A stretch of DNA of 33,361 nt from Spirulina sp. GTDB taxonomy: Bacteria > Cyanobacteriota > Cyanobacteriia > Cyanobacteriales > Spirulinaceae. Under the pieces are notes generated by a model. The model did no database searches. It was not told the origin of the DNA and was given only the letters and a program-made list of their open reading frames with translations. Numbering within the stretch: the stretch's first letter is position 1; the number at the start of each line of letters is the position of its first letter. Shown here in pieces: positions 8,583 to 14,974 of the stretch. Location of the stretch: positions 1 to 33,361 of the forward strand of contig JAABSU010000008.1 in the NCBI GenBank assembly GCA_011390265.1. The letters are read 5' to 3'. Made by a program: the position numbers and the translations under genes.

Positions 8583-10076
8583 ATGCAGAACATACGATTT
8601 ACTTTTATTGATCTTTTTGCTGGAATTGGTGGGTTTAAAATGGCATTAAGCAATAATGGCGGTCATTGCATAGGTTTTAGTGAAATAAATAAAGACGCAA
8701 TAAATATATATTGCGAGAACTTTAAAATTGAACCTAGTTGTAACTTAGGAGATATCACCAAAATCAGAGAATTACCACCTCACGACTTGTTAACCGCTGG
8801 AGTTCCTTGTCAAAGCTGGTCAATTGCAGGTAAAAATCTAGGTTTTGACGATGATAGAGGGCAGTTGTGGAACGATACAATTTATTTGCTTCAACAATCT
8901 AAACCAAAGGCATTTATTTTTGAAAATGTAAAAGGATTGGTTGACCCTCGGAACAAAAAAGCTTTGTCATATATCCTAGAAAGAATTGAAAAAGCAGGCT
9001 ATCACGCTAACTATTTTTTAATTAACTCATTTGATTATGGTGTACCACAAAATAGGGTTCGCGTATACATAATTGGGTTTAAGAAAAAGAATTACTTCCA
9101 AAATTTCGCGTTACCAAAATTTAGTGAAAACAAACTAAAACTTAGTGATATATTAGGTATTGAAATACAGCAAAAAATAGATAAAAAGATTGTTCAGAGA
9201 GACTTATTTGGCAATATTGTTGAACCTAAAAGCATGAGCCTTTCAAGTACAAATGGATTCAACGATTATTTTTTGTTTAACGACCTTAGAAATGGTCATA
9301 CAACAATACACTCGTGGGACATTATTGACACTACTAAACGGCAAAAAGATATTTGCTTATTATTACTTAGAAACAGACGAAAAAATTACTATGGTAAATT
9401 AGACGGAAATCCATTGTCATTAGAACATTTTCAATGCCTAGACTCGTCGATTAAACAAGAAGAAATTGATAAACTGGTTCAATTAGAAATCTTAAAATCT
9501 GAAGAGTATCGTTTTGCGATCAAACAGTATAATAGTAACGACTTGACAAAGGATGAAGAACTCTTACTTTCATTCGCAAACAATGTAGAAATTCTTATTG
9601 ATAGTTTAAATATTCAAAGAGCTTTTAAGTTAAAAAGGATGTCAATTGGAAAGGCAATTAAGTCTCTGAAACAGAAAGATATTATTGAGTGTGTCGAAAT
9701 TCGATATGATTTTAAAAACACTAAAATTAGTACGGGACTATTTGGTGTAAATCGTATCTTCTTGCCAAGTTCTGATATTTTCCCAACCCTAGTTGCAAGC
9801 GACACAAATGACTTCATAACTTTAAAGACAATCGAAGCATTAAATCATAATGATTTTAAAAACAAATTCATAAAGGAAGTTTATGAATTAAGAGAATTTA
9901 GAAAAATTACTAAACGTGAGGCTTGTTTAATACAGGGATTTCCTGAAGATTTTAAACTACCAAAGTCAAGATCGAGATGGATGAAACTCATTGGAAATAG
10001 TGTTTCAGTTCCCGTAATTGATAAACTGTGCAAAGCGATTATTGATACTGGTGTCTTTGAAAATGAAGAGGAATAG
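8583..10076 (+). CDS. DNA (cytosine-5-)-methyltransferase
   Basis: 497 aa. C5-methylase motifs occur in order: motif I FIDLFAGIGGFKMAL near residue 8, motif IV with the catalytic Cys in AGVPCQSWSIAGK near 78, motif VI FENVKGLVDPRN near 116, motif VIII QNRVRVYIIGF near 157, and motifs IX-X ending in KLIGNSVSVPVIDKL near the C-terminus. Between VIII and IX lies a long variable region of about 230 residues, which would hold the target-recognition domain. It modifies cytosine and protects host DNA from the endonuclease encoded 25 bp upstream. Codon use is AT-rich like its partner. The gene ends 39 bp before the attC-like site. Confidence 0.93.
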   Translation: MQNIRFTFIDLFAGIGGFKMALSNNGGHCIGFSEINKDAINIYCENFKIEPSCNLGDITKIRELPPHDLLTAGVPCQSWSIAGKNLGFDDDRGQLWNDTIYLLQQSKPKAFIFENVKGLVDPRNKKALSYILERIEKAGYHANYFLINSFDYGVPQNRVRVYIIGFKKKNYFQNFALPKFSENKLKLSDILGIEIQQKIDKKIVQRDLFGNIVEPKSMSLSSTNGFNDYFLFNDLRNGHTTIHSWDIIDTTKRQKDICLLLLRNRRKNYYGKLDGNPLSLEHFQCLDSSIKQEEIDKLVQLEILKSEEYRFAIKQYNSNDLTKDEELLLSFANNVEILIDSLNIQRAFKLKRMSIGKAIKSLKQKDIIECVEIRYDFKNTKISTGLFGVNRIFLPSSDIFPTLVASDTNDFITLKTIEALNHNDFKNKFIKEVYELREFRKITKREACLIQGFPEDFKLPKSRSRWMKLIGNSVSVPVIDKLCKAIIDTGVFENEEE

Positions 10077-10115
10077 GAAGATCAAATTGAATTAGAAATT
10101 ATTAATAAAGACAAC

Positions 10116-10185
10116 ACATAACAAATCGCTGCACCTGACATTTCTCCGCTGTGCTACAAAATGTAGGTGAACTCATCCGTTAGAC
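10116..10185 (+). other. attC-like recombination site 2 (end of the RM cassette)
   Basis: The 70 bp reads R'' ACATAAC, spacer AAATCGCTG, arm CACCTGACATTT, loop, arm AAATGTAGGTG, spacer AACTCATCC, R' GTTAGAC. The two arms pair perfectly except for one unpaired G in the left arm, the position where attC sites carry extrahelical bases. R' matches GTTRRRY exactly. R'' is the exact reverse complement of GTTATGT at 7696; extended by two bases, ACACATAAC mirrors GTTATGTGT. In a linear cassette, R'' is expected to be complementary to the cassette's own first bases, so the predicted cassette is 7697-10179 (2483 bp) and contains only the RM pair. Confidence 0.65.
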
Positions 10186-10220
10186 CAACACCTCAATTTT
10201 TCAATACATTTAACCTCACT

Positions 10221-10500
10221 TTCCGCAGGTTGATATTTTATTTTTACTATGCATTGCTAAATACAATCGCTGTAAGCCTTGTGGGAAGAGACTTCTAGGA
10301 TTTGCCAATTTTGAGAACTCAACGAGTAGCTTAATGTTCCGTAATAATTTGATCGGCAACATCCAAAGTCCAAACCTGCCATTTTTCAAGGCTTTCGGGA
10401 AACAAAAAATAAATGCACACTTTAATTTGTTTGTCAACCTGCGGAATGTCGGTAAACCACTACACCTTTTTTATTTTTTGTCAACCTGCGGAATGTCGGT
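10221..10500. repeat. TTCCGCAGGTTGA repeats, one inverted and two direct; possible IS/MITE relic
   Basis: TTCCGCAGGTTGA occurs at 10221-10233 and its reverse complement at 10434-10446 and 10481-10493. The last two lie in a 23-bp perfect direct repeat ttgtcaacctgcggaatgtc plus ggt (10431-10453 and 10478-10500). Opposite copies with AT-rich inner flanks look like the ends of a small insertion element; the second right-hand copy abuts the truncated antitoxin gene. No transposase is recognisable between them. The 73-aa ORF at 10216-10437 (minus) and a fragment reading FPESLEKWQVWTLDVADQII in another minus frame were not identified. Confidence 0.45.
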
Positions 10501-10633
10501 TTAACCAGATCGACTGGCTCCGGGAGATTGCCATTGTCCTATTTCAGCAAGAGCGGATTTCCCTGAGCCGTGCCAGTAAGATTGCCGCAATGGAAGTCAT
10601 GAATTTTCAAAAACTACTGGCAGATTGTGGCAT
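10500..10633 (+). pseudogene. Truncated duplicate of the UPF0175 antitoxin gene
   Basis: This 134-bp segment is identical to 11634-11767 except for three substitutions. It covers codons 17-60 of the intact UPF0175 gene, from FNQIDWLREIA to the LLAD-x-G segment, and then diverges. The first codons are replaced by the TCAACCTGCGGAA repeat and the 3' part by unrelated sequence. The 87-aa ORF in the track (10413-10676) is a chance fusion across this fragment. No toxin gene follows it in the same orientation. The duplicate implies a recent segmental duplication within the island. Confidence 0.8.
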
Positions 10634-10672
10634 GCTTAAACAGCATAGGACTAAGAAATCAGCCGAGATCGC

Positions 10673-11005
10673 TTAGTGAAGCTCCAAGCAGTGAAAAGCA
10701 GTATTCCCTAAAAGTTCTTCAATTACTTCTTGAGCAGAGCGAATCAGAATTTCAATCTGTTTAGTTGGTGCATTTCCACATCTTAACCATATCACTTTCG
10801 GTGGAGAACCGTATAGTCGGCTTCTTTCCGCAAAATCTGCATCTTGAGTGACAATGCAGAAATCGTTTAACTGAGCGAACTCCCAAATCTCTGTATCTGT
10901 CTTCTCCGTCAACCCGTGAAATTGTACATGACTAGCATTCGGGAAGATATCAGCCAATCGAGTAACAAGTTTTCGACTCAGGTTTTGATCAAAAAGTAGT
11001 TTCAA
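10673..11005 (-). CDS. DUF5615 PIN-like toxin of a type II TA pair
   Basis: 110 aa. The protein begins MKLLFDQNLSRKLVTRL, with the PIN-type first Asp, followed by VTQDADFAERSRLYGSPPKVIWLRCGN, typical of DUF5615 (Mut7-C-like PIN fold). These are putative ribonuclease toxins. The start overlaps the stop of the upstream DUF433 gene by four bases (ATGA), indicating translational coupling. The DUF433/DUF5615 pairing is a common cyanobacterial toxin-antitoxin arrangement. The length is normal for the family, so it is probably intact. It is oriented against the flanking TA genes of the island. Confidence 0.85.
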   Translation of the reverse strand: MKLLFDQNLSRKLVTRLADIFPNASHVQFHGLTEKTDTEIWEFAQLNDFCIVTQDADFAERSRLYGSPPKVIWLRCGNAPTKQIEILIRSAQEVIEELLGNTAFHCLELH

Positions 11006-11232
11006 GCAGCACTCACCGATGCAACTAAACGATGTTCACGATCCGCCGCAAACTCTAAGCAGGCTCTAATATCGGTTTCCGTCAGTTCTGGAAAATCGTC
11101 GATGATCTCAGCAGTAGACATACCAGCCGCTAACCAGCCAAAGATATCGTAAACCGTAATTCGCATCCGGCGGATACAGGGCTTGCCGCCACGCTTATCA
11201 GGCTCAATCGTAATGATGTCGCGATAGCTCAT
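11002..11232 (-). CDS. DUF433 antitoxin
   Basis: 76 aa. The sequence has the DUF433 pattern: an N-terminal ITIEPDKRGGKPCIRRMRITVYDIFGWLAAG, then a second helical part MSTAEIIDDFPELTETDIRACLEFAADRE. The family is a small helix-turn-helix-like antitoxin and likely autorepressor usually encoded just upstream of a DUF5615 PIN toxin, as here with a four-base overlap. The full usual length of about 75 residues is present. The promoter should lie between 11233 and 11280, which also contains a candidate attC R'' box. Confidence 0.85.
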   Translation of the reverse strand: MSYRDIITIEPDKRGGKPCIRRMRITVYDIFGWLAAGMSTAEIIDDFPELTETDIRACLEFAADREHRLVASVSAA

Positions 11233-11272
11233 AATACAGACAGATGGGTTATGTACACCTAAGTTTAGAGCA

Positions 11273-11359
11273 GGCTAACACTGCACTGCAATGGGCAGGC
11301 GTTAAATGATCGGGTGAGAGCCATAGGTTGCTTGCCGCCGCTCAACTTCATCGTTAGAT
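11273..11359 (+). other. Weak candidate attC-like site 3
   Basis: GGCTAAC (one mismatch to RYYYAAC) at 11273 is followed by ACTGCACTG, similar to the left arm of site 2, and 87 bp later by GTTAGAT, a perfect GTTRRRY core. Internal pairing is poor (only GGCAGGC against GCTTGCC), so the site may be decayed or a coincidence. Its right core coincides exactly with the start of the duplicated murJ 3' segment. Confidence 0.25.
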
Positions 11360-11526
11360 CGCCCCAAGGGTTTAGCCCCGGCGGAGGAATTTGGCTTGAA
11401 GGCGGGTTTGCAGCATCGTTAATTCTGGGAGTTTGAATTGCAGGGCTAACCCGGTGAAGATGCCCAAGGCGACGATGGAGCCGAGGGTGAGTTGTAGGAA
11501 TACGACCCATAATTGAGCGGGATCAA
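11353..11526 (-). pseudogene. Duplicated 3' end of murJ (174-bp direct repeat)
   Basis: 174 bp aligned without gaps to 13285-13458, which is the 3' end of murJ plus 19 bp of its downstream sequence. Several substitutions separate the copies, for example near the stop codon and at gttgtaggaata versus gttgcaccagta. The fragment holds the last 50 or so codons of murJ and has no start, so it is not functional. Both copies begin at the identical octamer GTTAGATC. The 81-aa ORF track entry at 11265-11510 is a frame shadow of this copy. Confidence 0.85.
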
Positions 11527-11585
11527 GCGTGCAACCCCAGCCGCCCAAGCCTTAAAATTACCAATAAGCACTTGAGGGCAACTCG

Positions 11586-11837
11586 ATGCAAATTATGCTG
11601 AACCTACCTGATAGCCTCAGCCAAGTAGAAACCTTTAACCAGATCGACTGGCTCCGGGAGATTGCCATTGCCCTATTTCAGCAAGAGCGGATTTCCCTGA
11701 GCCGTGCCAGTAAGATTGCCGCAATGGAAGTCATGAGTTTTCAAAAACTACTGGCAGATCGTGGCATTTGTGTTCACTACGATGTGGAAGACTTTGAGCA
11801 GGATGTTCAGCATCTACGAGATCGAGGTTGGCTGTGA
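11586..11837 (+). CDS. UPF0175 family antitoxin
   Basis: 83 aa, the usual size for UPF0175. The N-terminus MQIMLNLPDSL is a beta strand typical of the family; the middle QERISLSRASKIAAMEVMSFQKLLADRGI is the predicted helix-turn-helix, and the C-terminus YDVEDFEQDVQHLRDRGWL completes it. Members are antitoxins paired with DUF3368 PIN proteins. The stop overlaps the GTG start of the downstream toxin by four bases (GTGA). A truncated copy of this gene lies 1.1 kb upstream at 10500. Confidence 0.88.
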   Translation: MQIMLNLPDSLSQVETFNQIDWLREIAIALFQQERISLSRASKIAAMEVMSFQKLLADRGICVHYDVEDFEQDVQHLRDRGWL

Positions 11838-12364
11838 TCGTTGTCAGCGATACATCTGCCCTCTCCAATCTTGCAATCATCGATCATCTCTGGTTGCTAA
11901 AGTCAATTGACCGAACCGTTATTGTTCCGGACGTTGTTGCCAGGGAATTAGCAGCCGTAAGCAATCCCATCATTCCAGTCATTCTCCAAGCAGGCTGGAT
12001 TCAAACTCAATCCCTCAGCAACTTTGAACTTGCCCACCAACTTCAGCAAGAACGGGGATTAGATGCTGGAGAAGCGAATGCAATAGCCTTGGCATTTGAG
12101 CTACAAGCTGATGATCTCCTCATTGATGAACGCTTGGGGCGGCAAGAAGCCCTTCGGCTTGGACTGTCTATCATTGGTATTTTGGGCATTCTGCTCGTTG
12201 CCAAACAAAGGAGTCTCATCCCTCAAGTTCGATCTGTTATGGATACCTTGATCAAGCAAGCTGGTTTTCGTGTCACCCCTGAGCTATATCAGCATATCTT
12301 AAGATTTGGCTCAAGAATCTTAGGAGATGATAAACTGAGACAGTCTGAGGATGTCAAGGATTAG
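11834..12364 (+). CDS. DUF3368 PIN-domain toxin
   Basis: 176 aa from a GTG that overlaps the antitoxin stop (GTGA); the ORF track's TTG six bases earlier is the alternative. PIN acidic residues are visible: Asp in VVSDTSALSNLA, Glu in GLDAGEANAIALA and Asp in DDLLIDERLGRQEA. DUF3368 proteins are putative ribonuclease toxins paired with UPF0175 antitoxins, as here. The C-terminus runs directly into the antisense integrase-like fragment, whose 3' end it truncates. Length and motifs suggest it is intact. Confidence 0.87.
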   Translation: MIVVSDTSALSNLAIIDHLWLLKSIDRTVIVPDVVARELAAVSNPIIPVILQAGWIQTQSLSNFELAHQLQQERGLDAGEANAIALAFELQADDLLIDERLGRQEALRLGLSIIGILGILLVAKQRSLIPQVRSVMDTLIKQAGFRVTPELYQHILRFGSRILGDDKLRQSEDVKD

Positions 12365-12490
12365 GATTTGGCCATAGTCAACGTCCACATCCCTAACTCG
12401 CAGTCGTAGGCATTCAGTCAACCGCATCCCAGTCCCGTAGAGTAGGTGGATGACTAAGGCCTCCGGGTCATAGAAGACTCCGAAAAGCTT
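12365..12490 (-). pseudogene. intI: Integron-integrase-like tyrosine recombinase fragment
   Basis: The minus strand is open for 42 codons and reads KLFGVFYDPEALVIH followed by LLYGTGMRLTECLRLRVRDV and DVDYGQI. The block LLYGTGMRL-x-ECLRLRV-x-DVD is the strongly conserved region around the first catalytic Arg of integron integrases and their closest XerC-like relatives. There is a stop just upstream in frame (12491-12496 region) and the fragment ends at the DUF3368 stop, so the N-terminal part and the HxxR and Tyr motifs are gone. It is too short for the ORF track. The IntI-specific insert lies in a missing part, so IntI versus another tyrosine recombinase cannot be settled from this piece. 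Confidence 0.7.
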
Positions 12491-12531
12491 TTATAAAGAT
12501 TTAGTACTTTAGTTCAGAAGATTTGCCCATT

Positions 12532-12795
12532 ATGACGCAAGCAACTCTTGTTAAACTCATTACTCAGCTTGAAACACTGGAATTGGATGAGCTTCAAAAG
12601 CTAAGTCAGGCAATACAAGTTCGTCTTAACTCATTAGATGAACCCACTAGACTAGCCCAGCTTTACAGTTCTTTACTTCACTCAGGTCTAGTTTGCTATG
12701 TAAGGCAAGGCTCTCTGAAGCAACAACCTAGGTTATCTTTAGTTTCGGTACAAGGTAGTTCTATATCTGAAACAATTATTGAGGAGCGCGGCTAA
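12532..12795 (+). CDS. Putative VapB-like antitoxin
   Basis: 87 aa from the ATG; the ORF track's TTG start adds three residues. The N-terminus TLVKLITQLETLELDELQKLSQAIQVRL is a predicted amphipathic helical pair, like many cyanobacterial small antitoxins. The remainder is low in recognisable motifs. The stop TAA is immediately followed by the ATG of a VapC-type PIN toxin, so it occupies the antitoxin position. The assignment rests mainly on this context. Confidence 0.6.
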   Translation: MTQATLVKLITQLETLELDELQKLSQAIQVRLNSLDEPTRLAQLYSSLLHSGLVCYVRQGSLKQQPRLSLVSVQGSSISETIIEERG

Positions 12796-13260
12796 ATGGC
12801 TATCTATTATCTGGATAGCAGTGCGTTAGTAAAACGCTATGTGAGCGAAACTGGTTCTACTTGGGTTTGCAGTCTTTTTGATCCCAGCCTAGGTCATCAG
12901 TTTTTTATAGCTGCTATTGCAGGTGTAGAAATTATTTCTGCAATTACCCGTAGAGCAAAAGGCGGAAGTATTAGCATATCTGATTCTATAGCGATTTGTA
13001 ATCAGTTTAAACAAGATTTTCAGACCGAATATCAGGTTATTGAAATCTCAGAGAAAATCATTAAAACAGCAATAAGCATGGCTGAGTTATATGCTTTGCG
13101 AGGCTATGATGCCGTTCAACTTGCTTCAGGGCGTGAATTGAACATTCTATGCTTAACAAATAGTCTGCCTGTGGTCAATTTCGTTTCAGCCGATAACGAT
13201 CTAAACAAATGTGCATTGAGCGAAGGATTAGCGATCGAGAATCCCAATAATTACCCCTAA
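12796..13260 (+). CDS. VapC-type PIN-domain ribonuclease toxin
   Basis: 154 aa. The acidic residues of the PIN active site are visible: Asp in IYYLDSSALVKRYVSE, Glu in IAGVEIISAITRR, Asp in RGYDAVQLASGREL and the last acidic cluster in VSADNDLNKCA. The family cleaves tRNA or other RNA when released from its antitoxin. It starts directly after the antitoxin stop, without a spacer. The gene ends 24 bp before the GTTAGATC boundary downstream of murJ. Normal length suggests it is intact. Confidence 0.88.
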   Translation: MAIYYLDSSALVKRYVSETGSTWVCSLFDPSLGHQFFIAAIAGVEIISAITRRAKGGSISISDSIAICNQFKQDFQTEYQVIEISEKIIKTAISMAELYALRGYDAVQLASGRELNILCLTNSLPVVNFVSADNDLNKCALSEGLAIENPNNYP

Positions 13261-13303
13261 GCTCTACATCAGCATAACTTGACTGTTAGATCGCCCCAAG
13301 GGT

Positions 13304-14896
13304 TTAGCCGCGCCGGAGGAATTTAGCTTGGAGGCGGGTTTGCAGCATCGTTAATTCTGGGAGTTTGAATTGCAGGGCTAACCCGGTGAAGATGCCCAAG
13401 GCGACGAGGGAGCCGAGGGTGAGTTGCACCAGTACGACCCATAATTGATCGGGATCAAACCAGCGATCGCACAGCCAATTGACCCCCCAACTCCCCGCAG
13501 TAGCCGCCACTGTACAACCGATCAAGCCCAACAAAATCAGCCCCCATTCCCCCAAAGGCAAACCCCGCAGGCGGCGATGGAGAATGAAGAGAAAAATCAC
13601 CATCGAGGTGATATTCACCCCCACTGTGGCCATCACTAGGCCCGGGGTCTGAAAGGCATTGACGAGGAAATAATCTAAAACAACGTTCAGGAGAATATTA
13701 AAGACGCTGATCCGAAAGGGTGTTTCCCCATCCCCTAGAGCATAGAACACTCGCACCAATACATCCCGCCCTAAATAGAAAAACATCCCAAACCCGTAGG
13801 CCATTAACACCGGCACGACTAACCGGGAAGCCTCCGCATCAAAGGCAAACCGCTCATAGATAATCCGCACAATCGGCCCCCCTTGGGCGATGAAGATGGC
13901 CGTTAGGGGCAACATGGTGAGGGCGGTGAGGAGTAGACCCTGGCGGATGCGGACTTTGAGATCATCCCACTGCTCCGGAGCCGTCAAACGGGAAAACACC
14001 GGCAACATCGGCACGAGGATCATATTGGAAAGGATGCCCACGGGGGTGAGGACGATGAAATTGGCGTAACGCATCGCCGCCGCTGCCCCGGCAATGGTGG
14101 AGGCGAAATAGAGGTCGGTGTAGACGTTAATGTGGAGCATCCCCGATGAGAGGGTGGCGGGGGCCATCACCTTGAGGACATCGGCTACACCGGGAATCCG
14201 CCAATCAAACCGGAGGCGCAGGGTTCCGAGTTGCGATCGCCACTGGGCCACCAACTGCGCCAACCATTGCAACACCCCCCCCGCTAAAGTTCCCCCCGCC
14301 AACACCAAACCCCCCAACCGCGCATATTCCGGCGCATTCACCGCATCCCCCAACCACCACAGCAAAAACCCTACCCCCCCGATCAGCGTCACGCTGGAAA
14401 AGAGGGGGCTAACGCTGGGCAACCAATATTGATCGGCGGCGTTGAGTGTGCCAAAGCCAATGCCGATCAGACCCGCAAGGATCGCCAGGGGAGCCATGAT
14501 CCGCAGTTGTAGCACCGCCATGGCGCGGGTGGTGTCATCCAAGCCGGGGGCGAGGAGGTCGATGCAGGGGCCGGCAGCGAGGATCAATGCCACCGTAACC
14601 AGCAAGAGAATTCCCGTTACGAAGGTGGTCACCGTTTCGACAATGGGGGCCGCTTCCGATTTGTCCCGTTTTGCCAAGGCACTGACTAAAGCACTGTGGA
14701 AGGGGCCGTTAATCCCCCCCAAGAGAATGAGCAAAAAGCCGGGAATCACATAGGCGTAGGCGTAGGCATTGACCACCGGCCCCACCCCAAAGGCGGCGGC
14801 GATCGCCTGCTCCCGCACCAAACCAAACACTTTACTAATCAATGTGGCCATGGCCACAATACCGGCAATGCCCGCGAGGGAACGTTTAGGAGCCAT
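13304..14896 (-). CDS. murJ: Lipid II flippase MurJ
   Basis: 530 aa polytopic membrane protein, normal length for MurJ/MviN. The N-terminus SLAGIAGIVAMATLISKVFGLVREQAIAAAFG is the family signature (helix 1 with the conserved Arg), followed by PVVNAYAYAYVIPGFLLILLGGINGPFHSALV. About fourteen hydrophobic segments follow. MurJ flips lipid II across the cytoplasmic membrane for peptidoglycan synthesis. The neighbouring holB and peptidoglycan hydrolase lie on the same strand upstream. The 3' end borders the accessory island and has been copied there at 11353-11526. Confidence 0.95.
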   Translation of the reverse strand: MAPKRSLAGIAGIVAMATLISKVFGLVREQAIAAAFGVGPVVNAYAYAYVIPGFLLILLGGINGPFHSALVSALAKRDKSEAAPIVETVTTFVTGILLLVTVALILAAGPCIDLLAPGLDDTTRAMAVLQLRIMAPLAILAGLIGIGFGTLNAADQYWLPSVSPLFSSVTLIGGVGFLLWWLGDAVNAPEYARLGGLVLAGGTLAGGVLQWLAQLVAQWRSQLGTLRLRFDWRIPGVADVLKVMAPATLSSGMLHINVYTDLYFASTIAGAAAAMRYANFIVLTPVGILSNMILVPMLPVFSRLTAPEQWDDLKVRIRQGLLLTALTMLPLTAIFIAQGGPIVRIIYERFAFDAEASRLVVPVLMAYGFGMFFYLGRDVLVRVFYALGDGETPFRISVFNILLNVVLDYFLVNAFQTPGLVMATVGVNITSMVIFLFILHRRLRGLPLGEWGLILLGLIGCTVAATAGSWGVNWLCDRWFDPDQLWVVLVQLTLGSLVALGIFTGLALQFKLPELTMLQTRLQAKFLRRG

Positions 14897-14974
14897 GGAG
14901 AATCTTTAAAATCAAGGTTGAGTGATGGAAGTTTGCATCTTCAGATGTGACTGTACTTCACTTCGCGATCAACT

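Larger units (their letters stand above)
7425..13284. mobile_element. Accessory island, integron-like (attC-bounded RM cassette, intI relic, TA modules)
   Basis: This stretch separates two ordinary core genes (S8 protease and murJ). I see no GCGATCGC octamer from about 7,430 to 13,460, although the octamer is frequent on both sides, and the restriction-modification part is very AT-rich. It contains an RM gene pair bounded by integron-type recombination cores, a fragment that reads as an integron integrase, three toxin-antitoxin pairs, a truncated duplicate of an antitoxin gene, and a duplicate of the murJ 3' end. No intact integrase or transposase is present. Boundaries are inferred from the neighbouring core genes. 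Confidence 0.55.

Noticed and set aside
10216-10437. 73-aa minus-strand ORF
   Set aside because: No family recognised; spans a putative repeat element. Another minus frame gives a protein-like fragment, but neither could be identified.
11265-11510. 81-aa minus-strand ORF
   Set aside because: It is a frame shadow of the duplicated murJ 3' end.
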